NCBI GenBank assembly: GCA_019638115.1
Contig: JAHBUK010000003.1
Span: forward strand, 372,001 to 436,000
Direction of reading: 5' to 3'
Source of the DNA: Flavobacteriales bacterium
Lineage (GTDB): Bacteria > Bacteroidota > Bacteroidia > Flavobacteriales_F > PHOS-HE28
DNA length: 64,000 bases
Shown: piece by piece, positions 1-7,965 of the stretch
Layout of the letters: each line of letters begins with the position of its first letter
Position numbering within the stretch: the stretch's first letter is position 1
Made by a program: the position numbers and the translations under genes
The notes under the pieces: model-generated
The model's input: only the letters and a program-made list of their open reading frames with translations
Databases searched by the model: none
What the model was told of the DNA's origin: nothing

Positions 1-1
1 G

Positions 2-169
2 GACATCACCGGCGCTCCCTTCCGCGTGATCGATGCCGCTGGCAAACTGGTGCTCGGTGGCCGCATCGCTGGCAACACCATCGATGTTTCCATGCTCCAG
101 GCCGGTGCCTACACCATCCAGGTGCTCGATCAGCAGGAGCCCATGCTCCAGCGCTTCGTGAAGCAGTGA
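2..169 (+). CDS. C-terminal end of a T9SS cargo protein (type A sorting domain)
   Basis: Only the last 55 codons are in the window; the frame is open to the left edge and ends at TGA 167-169. The peptide reads as a Por-secretion-system type A tail: a GKLVLGG turn, a DVSMLQAGAYTIQV strand and a terminal RFVKQ. Such tails direct an exported protein through the type IX secretion system to the cell surface, where they are usually removed. The function of the missing N-terminal part cannot be told. A strong intrinsic terminator follows the stop codon, so this gene is the end of its transcription unit. Confidence 0.8.
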   Translation, partial: DITGAPFRVIDAAGKLVLGGRIAGNTIDVSMLQAGAYTIQVLDQQEPMLQRFVKQ

Positions 170-191
170 TCGGACCACGGAATTGGTAAGC

Positions 192-225
192 GAACGGCGC
201 CCATTGGGCGCCGTTCCTTTTTGTT
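192..225 (+). terminator. Rho-independent terminator of the T9SS cargo gene
   Basis: An 11-bp perfect GC-rich stem (192-202 with 206-216) closes a 3-nt loop and is followed by a T-rich tract. It separates the cargo gene from the formate dehydrogenase genes. Confidence 0.9.
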
Positions 226-256
226 GTCCTGCGGATGCGGTGGTCCGTGCCCGCCT

Positions 257-264
257 TACCTTCG
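257..264 (+). promoter_or_regulatory. Bacteroidota-type -7 box of fdsB
   Basis: TACCTTCG matches the TAnnTTTG -7 consensus of Bacteroidota at all but one base. It ends only 6 nt before the ATG at 271, so the transcript would be leaderless or nearly so. No clear TTG -33 element is seen. Confidence 0.45.
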
Positions 265-270
265 GAACCC

Positions 271-1983
271 ATGTCCAAGAACATCTCCTCCCTCTCCGGC
301 CGGCCCGACAAGGAACTGAAGGATCCCCTGTGGGAACGCCTGCAACAGGCTGCCGAAGCGAACGATGGTTCACCCACGGCCGAGGCCCTCACCCAGGTGG
401 CCGACGACTTCCTCGTGGGCGAGGCCATCGCCTATGGCACCAGCAGCTTCTACGACTTCCTGCGGCGCGAGAACCACGGCAAGAAGGCCTACGTGTGCAA
501 CGGCAGCACCTGCCTGGTGGCCGGCACGCAGGACAAGGTGCACCATGCACTGCGCAAGCACTTCAAGGAGGAGGAGATCGGCCACATGTGTTGCCTGGGG
601 CGCTGCCATGAGAACAGCGCGTTCAATGTGGGTGGGCACAACTACAGTGGTGATGCGGTGGATAGGATCGAGGCGATCATCACCGCTCCTCCGGCACCGT
701 CGACCCATGCTGAGCGGAGTCGAAGCGGGGTCGACTCCTACCATGTCGGCACCACCATGCCCGCACCCATCCTCACCGCACCCATGCCCCCGCTGGAGGA
801 ATTCTACGCCTTGTGGGAGCGTGTATTGAGGAGCGATAGCGCCGACATCCTCAACGAGATCAAGACGGCCACCATCCGCGGACGCGGCGGCGCGGGCTTC
901 CCCATGGGTTTCAAGCTGGAGGCCTGCCGCAACGCCGAGGACGTGAGCGGCGGTGAGGGCACCCGCAAGTACATCGTGTGCAACGCCGATGAGGGCGACC
1001 CCGCCGCCTACAGCGATCGGTACTTGTTGGAGCAACAGCCCCACCGCGTGCTGCTGGGCATGATGATCGCTGGCTACTGCGTGGGTGCCGACACCGGTGT
1101 GCTCTACATCCGCGCCGAGTACCCCGAAGCGGTGGAGATCGTGAAGCAGGCCATTGCCGACCTGGAATCGAAAGGCTGGATCGGTGCCGACATCAAGGGC
1201 AGCGGCTTCAACTGGCGCTTCAAGGTGATCAAGGCTGCCGGTGCATATGTGTGTGGTGAAGAGACCGCCCTGCTCAACAGCATCGAAGGCAAACGTGGTG
1301 AGGTGCGCACGCGTCCGCCGTACCCCGCGCAGCAGGGCCTCTTCAACCGGCCCACGGTGGTGAACAACGTGGAGACGCTGGCCTGTGTGCCCTGGGTGAT
1401 CGAACACGGTGGCGCGGCCTACACCAAGCTCGGCACCGAGAAGACCAATGGCAGCAAGCTGGTTTGTTTGGACAGCGCCTTCAATCGACCCGGCCTCTAC
1501 GAAGTGGAGTGCGGCACACCCTTACGCGTAGTGATCGACGACCTCGGTCAGGGCTTCAGGAAGAAAGTGAAAGCCCTGCACATCGGCGGTCCGCTGGGTG
1601 GCATCGTGCCCATGCACAAGATCGACGCGCTCAGCATCGACTTCGAATCGTTCCAAAAGGAAGGCTTCCTGCTCGGCCACGCCAGCGTGCTCAGCATCCC
1701 GGAGGACTTCCCCATGATCGAATACCTCGAGCACCTCTTCCAGTTCACCGCAGTGGAAAGTTGCGGCAAGTGTTTCCCTTGCCGCATCGGCAGCAAGCGC
1801 GGCGAGGAGCTGCTGCATAAGGCCCGCACCGAGGGCTACAAGATCGACCGCAAGCTCTTCGACGACCTGGTGGAGACCCTGGAGATCGGCAGCCTGTGCG
1901 CACTGGGTGGTGGATTGCCGCTGGGGGTGAAGAACGCGTTGCAGTATTTCAAGGGGGAGTTGGAGGGGTACTTCAACGGGTGA
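271..1983 (+). CDS. fdsB: NAD-dependent formate dehydrogenase beta subunit (NuoE-like/NuoF fusion)
   Basis: A 570-residue protein. Residues about 60-135 form a NuoE/FdsG-like thioredoxin-fold [2Fe-2S] domain (Cys76, Cys81, Cys108, Cys112). Residues about 170-570 are NuoF-like, with the GRGGAGFP and NADEGDP motifs for NADH and FMN binding, then ESCGKCFPCR and a late Cys for a [4Fe-4S] cluster. It should pass electrons from the molybdenum subunit to NAD+. The next gene encodes that subunit, which favours formate dehydrogenase over respiratory complex I, since no other nuo genes follow. An in-frame start 12 codons upstream exists, but 271 is preferred because translation resembles the family from there and the -7 box lies in between. 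A short palindromic repeat occupies the linker at residues 143-155. Confidence 0.85.
   Translation: MSKNISSLSGRPDKELKDPLWERLQQAAEANDGSPTAEALTQVADDFLVGEAIAYGTSSFYDFLRRENHGKKAYVCNGSTCLVAGTQDKVHHALRKHFKEEEIGHMCCLGRCHENSAFNVGGHNYSGDAVDRIEAIITAPPAPSTHAERSRSGVDSYHVGTTMPAPILTAPMPPLEEFYALWERVLRSDSADILNEIKTATIRGRGGAGFPMGFKLEACRNAEDVSGGEGTRKYIVCNADEGDPAAYSDRYLLEQQPHRVLLGMMIAGYCVGADTGVLYIRAEYPEAVEIVKQAIADLESKGWIGADIKGSGFNWRFKVIKAAGAYVCGEETALLNSIEGKRGEVRTRPPYPAQQGLFNRPTVVNNVETLACVPWVIEHGGAAYTKLGTEKTNGSKLVCLDSAFNRPGLYEVECGTPLRVVIDDLGQGFRKKVKALHIGGPLGGIVPMHKIDALSIDFESFQKEGFLLGHASVLSIPEDFPMIEYLEHLFQFTAVESCGKCFPCRIGSKRGEELLHKARTEGYKIDRKLFDDLVETLEIGSLCALGGGLPLGVKNALQYFKGELEGYFNG
699..735 (+). repeat. Palindromic mini-repeat in frame inside fdsB
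   Basis: An 8-bp inverted repeat (GTCGACCC at 699-706, GGGTCGAC at 728-735) encloses GCTGAGCGGAGTCGAAG at 709-725. That 17-mer is the exact reverse complement of the repeat in sucB at 46002-46018. It encodes the linker between the NuoE-like and NuoF-like domains and preserves the frame. Confidence 0.75.
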
Positions 1984-2016
1984 TGCCGGAATGGAACGCA
2001 GGAATACAACGAATGC

Positions 2017-2126
2017 GAACCGCGGATGACGCAGATATGCGCAGATAGCTTTGAGGGAAGAATGAAGCGTTGCATCATGTTCACCGGTATCGCATTCATC
2101 CGCGTTCATCTGCGTCATCCGCGGTT
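2017..2126. repeat. Intergenic inverted repeat (REP-like element)
   Basis: The arms AACCGCGGATGACGCAGAT (2018-2036) and ATCTGCGTCATCCGCGGTT (2108-2126) are perfect 19-bp reverse complements separated by about 70 bp. Partial extra copies of the motif lie inside. This is a typical intergenic palindromic repeat and fills most of the 221-bp gap between fdsB and fdsA. No gene is seen in the gap. Confidence 0.8.
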
Positions 2127-2177
2127 GAACAGCATTTCAGTCCGGCTCTGCGGCGACCCTCCCGCTGGTTCGGACAT

Positions 2178-2185
2178 TAACTTCG
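2178..2185 (+). promoter_or_regulatory. Possible -7 box of fdsA
   Basis: TAACTTCG resembles TAnnTTTG and lies 19 nt before the ATG at 2205. It would let fdsA be transcribed separately from fdsB despite the repeat between them. No convincing -33 element is present. Confidence 0.35.
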
Positions 2186-2204
2186 TAGCTCAACCCTTCC
2201 GCCC

Positions 2205-5171
2205 ATGACCCGGATGCCCGATGCCAAGACCCAAGCCCAGGCCACCCCGATCGCTGCGGCCACCGGCACCGACGTCGCCTACATCAACGGCGAAGCGCAC
2301 CCCATCATCCAAGGCGAGACCATCCTCGACCTATTGCGCCGCACCATGGGTCCCGAACCCGTGCCCACCCTCTGCGACGCGCCCAACCTGGAGCCCTTCG
2401 GAAGCTGCCGCGTGTGCAGCGTGGAAGTAGCCTTGCAGGCCGACGGCCCCACCCGCGTGATGGCCAGCTGCCACACCCCCGTGGCCAAGGGGCAGTACAT
2501 CACCACCCACAGCGAGCGCATGAAGCGCCTGCGCAACAACCTGGTGGAACTGGTGCTCACCAACTACCCGGTGGACAAGCTGAAGACCGAGGACCACGGC
2601 GCCAACGAGCTCTACAACGTGGTGCAGCAGATCGGCTTCGACCTGGACAGCGTGCGCTACCCCAAGGGCGCGCACCCGCTGGATGCCGCCGGTCCCGATC
2701 GCGCCTTCGCCAAGGACACCAGCCACCCCTACATGGTGAGCGACCTGGAGAGCTGCATCAACTGCTACCGCTGCGTGCGCGCCTGCGACGAGGTGCAGGG
2801 CGAGATGGTGCTCACCATGGCCGGCCGCGGTTTCGACAGCTGGATCGCCAAGGGCACCGGCGAGAGCTTCTTCGACAGCGAGTGCGTGAGCTGCGGCGCC
2901 TGTGCGCAGGCCTGTCCCACCAGCGCCATCACCGACGTGTTCCGCGCCAAGGAGACCAAGGCCGATGAGGTGGTGCGCACCGTGTGTACGTACTGCGGTG
3001 TGGGCTGCAACCTCGAAGTGAAGGTGAAGGACGGCATGGTCGTGGGCATCACGGCCCCCTACGATGCCGAGGCCAACCAAGGCCACACCTGCTTGAAAGG
3101 CCGCTACGCCTTCCGCTTCTACGATCATCCCGAGCGCCTGCGCACACCGCTGATCAAGCGCAATGGCGAGTTCGTTCCCGCCACCTGGGATGAAGCCTAC
3201 GACTACATCGTGGACAAGTTCATCGCCATCCGCGAGAAGCACGGTCCGGATGCGATCGGTGCGGTGAGCAGCGCGCGCTGCCCCAACGAGGAGAACTACC
3301 TGCTGCAGAAGTTCATCCGCGCGCAGATCGGCACCAACAACATCGACAGCTGCGCGCGCGTATGCCACAGCCCCACGGCCCTGGGCATGCAGAAGACCTT
3401 CGGCACGGGCGCGGCCACCAACAGCATCGACGACCTGAAGGACACGCACACCATCATGGTCATCGGCGCCAACCCCACCGACGCGCACCCCGTCACCGGC
3501 GCCAAGATCAAGCAGCAGATCATGAAGGGGAAGACCCTGATCGTGATCGATCCGCGCCGCACCGAACTGGCCCGCTACGCCAAGTACCACCTGCAGCTGA
3601 AGCCCGGCACCAACGTGGCCCTGCTGAACATGTTCATGTACTACATCGTGAGCGAGGGGCTGGTGAAGCAGGACTTCATCGACACGCGCACCGAGGGCTG
3701 GGACGATTTCAAGAAGGAGCTGCTGGCCGTGGACATCGCCGCCATGGAGCGCGAGACGGGTGTGGACCGCAACCTGGTGCGCGAGGCCGCCATCGCCTAC
3801 GCGAAGAGCCCCGCCGCCATGAGCTTCCACGGCCTGGGCGTCACCGAGCACTACCAGGGCACCTTCACCGTGATGCAGATCGCCGACATCGCTATGATGA
3901 CCGGCAACATCGGCCGTCGCGGCGTGGGCGTGAACCCCCTGCGCGGCCAGAACAACGTGCAGGGCGCCGCCGACATGGGCTGCCAGCCCCACCAGGGCGC
4001 AGGCTACTTCGCGGTGGACAACCCGGAGTATGCGCAGATGTACAACGAGTTCTACGGCACCGAGATCCCCAGCGTCATCGGCAAGAAGATCCCGCAGATG
4101 TACGACGCCATGCTCGACGGCAGCCTCAAGGCCTTCTGGGTGGTGGGCGAGGACATGGGCCAGACGGACCCGAACACGCTGCACGTGCGCAAGGCCCTCG
4201 GCGAGCTGGAGCTCTTCGTGGTGCAGGAGCTCTTCATGACCGAGACCGCCAAGATGGCCCACGTGGTGCTGCCCGGCGCCAGCTTCCTGGAGAAGAGCGG
4301 CACCTTCACCAACGGCGAGCGCCGCATCCAGCGCGTGAACGCCGTGGTGGAACCCATCGAGGGCACCAAGAGCGACGGCCAGATCACCTGCGACATCATG
4401 GAGCGCTACGCGGCCAAGACGGGCAGGAAGAGCGGAAACAAATACGGCCTCACCCCCGGCCCCTCTCCCGGGGAGAGGGGGGAAGGCCTCACCCCGGCCC
4501 TCTCCCAAGGAGAGGGAGGAATGCCGCCAACTGGAACGGGCGGTGTTACAGGTTTCGGCGTTTACCATCCGAAGTGGGTGCTGGAGGAGATCAGCCGCAT
4601 CGTGCCCTTCTTCGCCGGGGTGAAGTGGGACGAGCTGGGCGAGAATGGCAAGCAGTGGCCCGTGAAGCCCGACGGCACCGACACCAAGATCCTGCACACC
4701 GACAGCTTCAAGCGCGGGCTCGGCCACTTCTACTTCAACGCCTGGGAGAAGAGCCCCGAGGTGCGCGCCAACGAGAAGGACTACCCCTACATCATCACCA
4801 CCAACCGCGAGCTGGAGCACTACAACTGCGGCGCCATGACCCGCCGCACCGGCAACGAGGTGATCCTCGGCGAGGACGTGCTCCTGATCAACCCCGCCGA
4901 CGCGCAACAGAACGGCATCGCCGATGGCGACATGGTCTGCGTGGAAAGCCCGCGCGGCAAGGTGGACATCAAGGCGAAGGTGACCGACGAGGTGAAGCCC
5001 GGCATCCTCTCCAGCACCTTCCACTTCCCGGAGATCATGCTCAACATCATCACCAGCAGTGTGAGCGATTCACTGGCCATGTGCCCGGAGTACAAGGTGG
5101 TGACGTGTCGGATCAGGAAGGCGAAGAAGGGGTATTTGAGGAAGGCGGGAGAGGTGGTGGGGAAGGCGTGA
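2205..5171 (+). CDS. fdsA: NAD-dependent formate dehydrogenase alpha (molybdenum) subunit
   Basis: A 988-residue protein that oxidises formate to CO2 at a Mo/W-bis-MGD centre and passes electrons through Fe-S clusters to FdsB. The order is: N-terminal [2Fe-2S] ferredoxin-like domain (Cys pattern around LCDAPNL and SCRVC), two [4Fe-4S] sites (ESCINCYRCVRAC and SECVSCGACAQAC), the molybdopterin oxidoreductase [4Fe-4S] motif CTYCGVGC, then the catalytic domain. The active-site ligand is Cys387 in ARVCHSPT, encoded by TGC, so this is the cysteine form rather than the selenocysteine form. A C-terminal molydopterin dinucleotide-binding domain contains REGELEHYN-like sequence (NRELEHYNCGAMTRR). A tandem palindromic repeat adds about 24 residues near position 750. 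The start could also be the ATG three codons further on. Confidence 0.9.
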   Translation: MTRMPDAKTQAQATPIAAATGTDVAYINGEAHPIIQGETILDLLRRTMGPEPVPTLCDAPNLEPFGSCRVCSVEVALQADGPTRVMASCHTPVAKGQYITTHSERMKRLRNNLVELVLTNYPVDKLKTEDHGANELYNVVQQIGFDLDSVRYPKGAHPLDAAGPDRAFAKDTSHPYMVSDLESCINCYRCVRACDEVQGEMVLTMAGRGFDSWIAKGTGESFFDSECVSCGACAQACPTSAITDVFRAKETKADEVVRTVCTYCGVGCNLEVKVKDGMVVGITAPYDAEANQGHTCLKGRYAFRFYDHPERLRTPLIKRNGEFVPATWDEAYDYIVDKFIAIREKHGPDAIGAVSSARCPNEENYLLQKFIRAQIGTNNIDSCARVCHSPTALGMQKTFGTGAATNSIDDLKDTHTIMVIGANPTDAHPVTGAKIKQQIMKGKTLIVIDPRRTELARYAKYHLQLKPGTNVALLNMFMYYIVSEGLVKQDFIDTRTEGWDDFKKELLAVDIAAMERETGVDRNLVREAAIAYAKSPAAMSFHGLGVTEHYQGTFTVMQIADIAMMTGNIGRRGVGVNPLRGQNNVQGAADMGCQPHQGAGYFAVDNPEYAQMYNEFYGTEIPSVIGKKIPQMYDAMLDGSLKAFWVVGEDMGQTDPNTLHVRKALGELELFVVQELFMTETAKMAHVVLPGASFLEKSGTFTNGERRIQRVNAVVEPIEGTKSDGQITCDIMERYAAKTGRKSGNKYGLTPGPSPGERGEGLTPALSQGEGGMPPTGTGGVTGFGVYHPKWVLEEISRIVPFFAGVKWDELGENGKQWPVKPDGTDTKILHTDSFKRGLGHFYFNAWEKSPEVRANEKDYPYIITTNRELEHYNCGAMTRRTGNEVILGEDVLLINPADAQQNGIADGDMVCVESPRGKVDIKAKVTDEVKPGILSSTFHFPEIMLNIITSSVSDSLAMCPEYKVVTCRIRKAKKGYLRKAGEVVGKA
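4447..4520 (+). repeat. Two tandem GGAGAGGG-type palindromic repeats in frame in fdsA
   Basis: Unit 1 (about 4447-4482) and unit 2 (about 4486-4520) share the pattern CCTCACCCC(C)GGCCC-TCTCCC followed by a GGAGAGGG arm, each able to form a hairpin. They translate as LTPGPSPGERGE and LTPALSQGEGG. These peptides are the signature of a dispersed intergenic repeat, here carried inside the catalytic subunit without breaking the frame. Confidence 0.9.
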
Positions 5172-5329
5172 GTTATTGGGGCGTTCCGGCTCGAAGAGCC
5201 TCGGTGTCCGGAGCTTCCCTTGGTAGTGCTCGCTGAAGACATATCCGACTCTTTCCACTTCTCCCTCCAGTGCTGCCTCCCGAAGACGACGTACTTCGCG
5301 AAAAACAGTCATCACTAAATTGCCTCATC

Positions 5330-6565
5330 ATGACAGGTTCAATTAGCCGCTATTTTCCGGACAAGCATCACGGATTCATCCACCCGGATGTGGGAGTACA
5401 ATCTGTTTTCTTCCGACCGGAGGATTTCGTTGATCAGAGTATTGAGTTCAAGGAAGGCGACAGGGTGGATTACACGCTCGACCCTCAGCCTGGATTCAAG
5501 TATGCTAGAGCAAGAACAATCGTTCTGATTACCACATCTAAGAGCGCGAACTCGCATCCCAGCTCTAACAACTGCTTCGTGGTTATGCAGCATGGGCGCA
5601 CACCTGAAGAGGTGCGCTGGTTCAAGGGCTGGTATGAGGTTGTAATCAGACCGGCGGTACTGGAAGCGGGGTACGAACCCGTGCTATCTGCAGTGCTGGA
5701 CCAACCAAGCGCAATCAATGATGAAATCCGGGCTCATCTAGCCATTGACCCCATGGTTGTCATCGATTTGGGAGGGTTTAGAGCAGAGAATGACCCCAAT
5801 CCCAACGTGATGTACGAATTGGGTATTCGACATGCTTTCAATCTACCTCATGTTCTCATGGCTTGGCAAGGTCAAAGACTCCCATTCGACATCGCGAATC
5901 AGCGTGTAATTATGGAGCAACGTGAGATGGTAAATGTTACAACGAATCGCGAACGACTTGTTAGTTTCATTCGGGAGGCTAGAGAAGGGAACTATTATAG
6001 ACCTATGGAGGCTGTCAATCGCATCGCCACCCTTGAAGAAGCCGAGAGCAAGCTTTCTACGAAATCAGTGCTAGGGGCTTTGATTCAGGAGGTGCGTAAT
6101 CTTGGGAAAGGAAAGGACAAGGTTCGATTTGTCCCACGAGTTCCATTGAAGAAGGCAATGGGGAGCACAAAGGCCGAACGCAAGGCTGTAATGGAGAGGT
6201 TTCTCAAACTCGGTGGCACCCATACTCTATGGCATCGACTTACACAATTAGAGGTGACCCAATCTGAATTGAATCACTCAGATAAGTTAGAACTGTTGTT
6301 TGAGCTAGCCCAGAAACATTTCCCCGAAAGTCCCGGGGCTTGGCCTCGAATTGCGAGCACCGACCATGACAGTAACGCAAGTGACGGAAGTAATCCTACT
6401 GGCACACCAGAGTATCCAGAGGGCTCACGGGCTGAGACCATACAAGGTGAAAGCCACGAACATGTCGGCCAAGGACTCAAGACAGACCCATCAACACTCG
6501 AATCAACCCCTGAACGATTGGCGGAAGATGGTTCGGAGTTAGATCAAAGGCAGCATAGATCATAG
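5330..6565 (+). CDS. Cold-shock domain fused to a nucleoside-deoxyribosyltransferase/TIR-like domain
   Basis: A 411-residue protein. Residues 1-65 resemble a cold-shock nucleic-acid-binding fold (GSISRYFPDKHHGFIHPD, then VFFRPEDF and a glycine-spaced end). Residues about 85-215 look like the nucleotide-hydrolase fold shared by nucleoside 2-deoxyribosyltransferases and TIR-like effectors: FVVMQHGRTPEE, the VVIDLGG strand, the NPNVMYELGIRHAF motif with a likely catalytic Glu, and PFDIANQRVI. The C-terminal 190 residues are unrecognised and end in a low-complexity tail. Codon use is more A/T-rich than in the neighbours, which suggests transfer. It converges on the defence genes that follow. The inferred role is a nucleotide- or NAD-degrading effector triggered by nucleic acid; the activity is not shown. 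ATG 5330 was chosen because the cold-shock homology starts there. Confidence 0.65.
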   Translation: MTGSISRYFPDKHHGFIHPDVGVQSVFFRPEDFVDQSIEFKEGDRVDYTLDPQPGFKYARARTIVLITTSKSANSHPSSNNCFVVMQHGRTPEEVRWFKGWYEVVIRPAVLEAGYEPVLSAVLDQPSAINDEIRAHLAIDPMVVIDLGGFRAENDPNPNVMYELGIRHAFNLPHVLMAWQGQRLPFDIANQRVIMEQREMVNVTTNRERLVSFIREAREGNYYRPMEAVNRIATLEEAESKLSTKSVLGALIQEVRNLGKGKDKVRFVPRVPLKKAMGSTKAERKAVMERFLKLGGTHTLWHRLTQLEVTQSELNHSDKLELLFELAQKHFPESPGAWPRIASTDHDSNASDGSNPTGTPEYPEGSRAETIQGESHEHVGQGLKTDPSTLESTPERLAEDGSELDQRQHRS

Positions 6566-6596
6566 GTTCCATTACTGTATTTGGTGCTGCGTGGGG

Positions 6597-7673
6597 CTAT
6601 TCAAACCAAACTGGTTCACAAAACTCCCAAGCCGCTGGAGAAATGACATCCACAAAGTCGTTCGAGATAGGACCGGATTGATACCAAGCGAATCGGAACT
6701 CTTCCTGTGACTGGTACTCAAGCGTCTTCAGGAAGATCTCATCACCAGGAGCGGCGGCCCTGAACTTGTCTAGATCCTTGCCGTCCTTGAAATCAATGCT
6801 GGCATGGGCTAGTGCCTCAGGCGTCCCAGCCTCAAGATGCTGGATGCGTGTCTCCGTATAGTCGCAATATCCGGCTTGACCATGCGTGACCCCCGGAATA
6901 GCCGCGCCAATGGCTAAGCCGAAGCGATATGGGTCGGTGATCTTGATCGCGCCTGTACGCTCAGCTTTGAACTCCCTCCGATTCTCCGGTGTGTCTGCTA
7001 CTGTGCCACATAAGATGTAGGCATCAGCCCCGACTTCATAGCCAGTGATGATGGTTGTGCCATCCGAGCGTGTTGACCACAAAGCGTTATCGCCTTCACG
7101 CTTGTCTCCTTGAAGCCCTTCGTGCTTCTTGCAGGCCGAGAGGGTGCTGATGCGTAGTGCACCAGTTCTCCAGAATTCCTCCAAGTACTCCCGTTGCGAC
7201 ATCATGCGGTAGATCGGCATGTCGTAGGTGCGAACCAGATCTGTACGAAGCTGCCAGAGAGGAGGGTGTTGATCTTCTGACCGGCCGGCTGGGTATCTAA
7301 CACCTAGGGCAGAACAAATGCTCGGTCGACGGCGCAGTTCTGTGGACCATCCTTGCCTTAACCAGAAACCAAACAACTCTTCCGCACCATGATCTTGCCA
7401 CAAGAGATTCAATCCGTAGAGCATTTGCTGGCATTGGGTCGCTCGTTGGTGCATTCCCCGGAATGTGAAGGACGCCTTGACGCGCGCGAGTGCGGTCAGC
7501 ATAGGCTCATAGGGTTCATCCTGGTTTACTGCACGAAGAAAGAGACCCACCGTTCGGGGGCCGTCGGTGACAGCAATATCCCAAAGCATGCATGCAAGGC
7601 CCAGCTTGCTGCCGAACTCGCCGATGAAGATTTGCGCCGCTCTGGTCCTTTGCTCGTCGAATGTCGTTTCCAT
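6597..7673 (-). CDS. Uncharacterised protein of the defence island (weak DUF2971 resemblance)
   Basis: A 358-residue soluble protein with no signal peptide or membrane segment. The N-terminal half is helical. A segment around residues 155-200 (YRMMSQREYLEEFW, then LRISTLSACKKHEG) recalls DUF2971-type proteins, which often sit near defence genes, but the match is weak. It is the last gene of a minus-strand run that begins with the methyltransferase at 13579. It lies 63 bp after the KTSC-like gene and converges on the cold-shock fusion gene with a 31-bp gap. Codon use is less G/C-biased than in the housekeeping genes. No function is assigned. Confidence 0.6.
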   Translation of the reverse strand: METTFDEQRTRAAQIFIGEFGSKLGLACMLWDIAVTDGPRTVGLFLRAVNQDEPYEPMLTALARVKASFTFRGMHQRATQCQQMLYGLNLLWQDHGAEELFGFWLRQGWSTELRRRPSICSALGVRYPAGRSEDQHPPLWQLRTDLVRTYDMPIYRMMSQREYLEEFWRTGALRISTLSACKKHEGLQGDKREGDNALWSTRSDGTTIITGYEVGADAYILCGTVADTPENRREFKAERTGAIKITDPYRFGLAIGAAIPGVTHGQAGYCDYTETRIQHLEAGTPEALAHASIDFKDGKDLDKFRAAAPGDEIFLKTLEYQSQEEFRFAWYQSGPISNDFVDVISPAAWEFCEPVWFE

Positions 7674-7736
7674 GATTTACGATGCCGTGTCAGAATCTCA
7701 CCGGCCTCGTCGGCCAAGGTTCATCGTGTCCTTCTT

Positions 7737-7958
7737 CTACCACTTGCGCTCGTACTGTGGCCTGTTCTGCGTAACGTATGTACTGAGTCCTTGCGACGCG
7801 CGAGCAAGTCGCTTCATGGTCTCGACGTGGGTCTGTCCGCAACTGGCATATGTATATAGATAGCGCGGGCCATCGAACTCAATGATGATGCGGTCCTCAC
7901 CGATCTCAATCCCGGTAGCGCCGAACTTCTTGCCACTGGTACTTCTGTAGGGTTGCAT
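7737..7958 (-). CDS. Small KTSC-like protein
   Basis: A 73-residue protein. The central part (ATGIEIGEDRIIIEFDG, then YLYTYASCGQTHVETMKRLA and a final GLSTYVTQ) follows the pattern of the small KTSC fold: paired beta strands, an aromatic YxY step and a helix ending before a Y-rich strand. The ATG at 7958 follows the OLD nuclease stop codon by 7 nt, so the two are surely co-transcribed. It may be a partner of the nuclease. The family assignment is by eye. Confidence 0.6.
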   Translation of the reverse strand: MQPYRSTSGKKFGATGIEIGEDRIIIEFDGPRYLYTYASCGQTHVETMKRLARASQGLSTYVTQNRPQYERKW

Positions 7959-7965
7959 GTTGGTG

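Noticed and set aside
2017-2208. Short open frames between fdsB and fdsA
   Set aside because: They translate the arms of a palindromic repeat and have no protein-like composition.
3360-3368. Possible selenocysteine site in formate dehydrogenase
   Set aside because: The active-site codon is TGC, not TGA, so no recoding is needed.
2331-5024. An 897-codon open frame on the minus strand opposite fdsA, and similar long antisense frames at 14983-18234, 54683-57358 and 43303-45669
   Set aside because: They arise from the strong G/C third-position bias of the true genes. Their products are His/Val/Ala-rich, without motifs, and they lie fully opposite well-recognised proteins.
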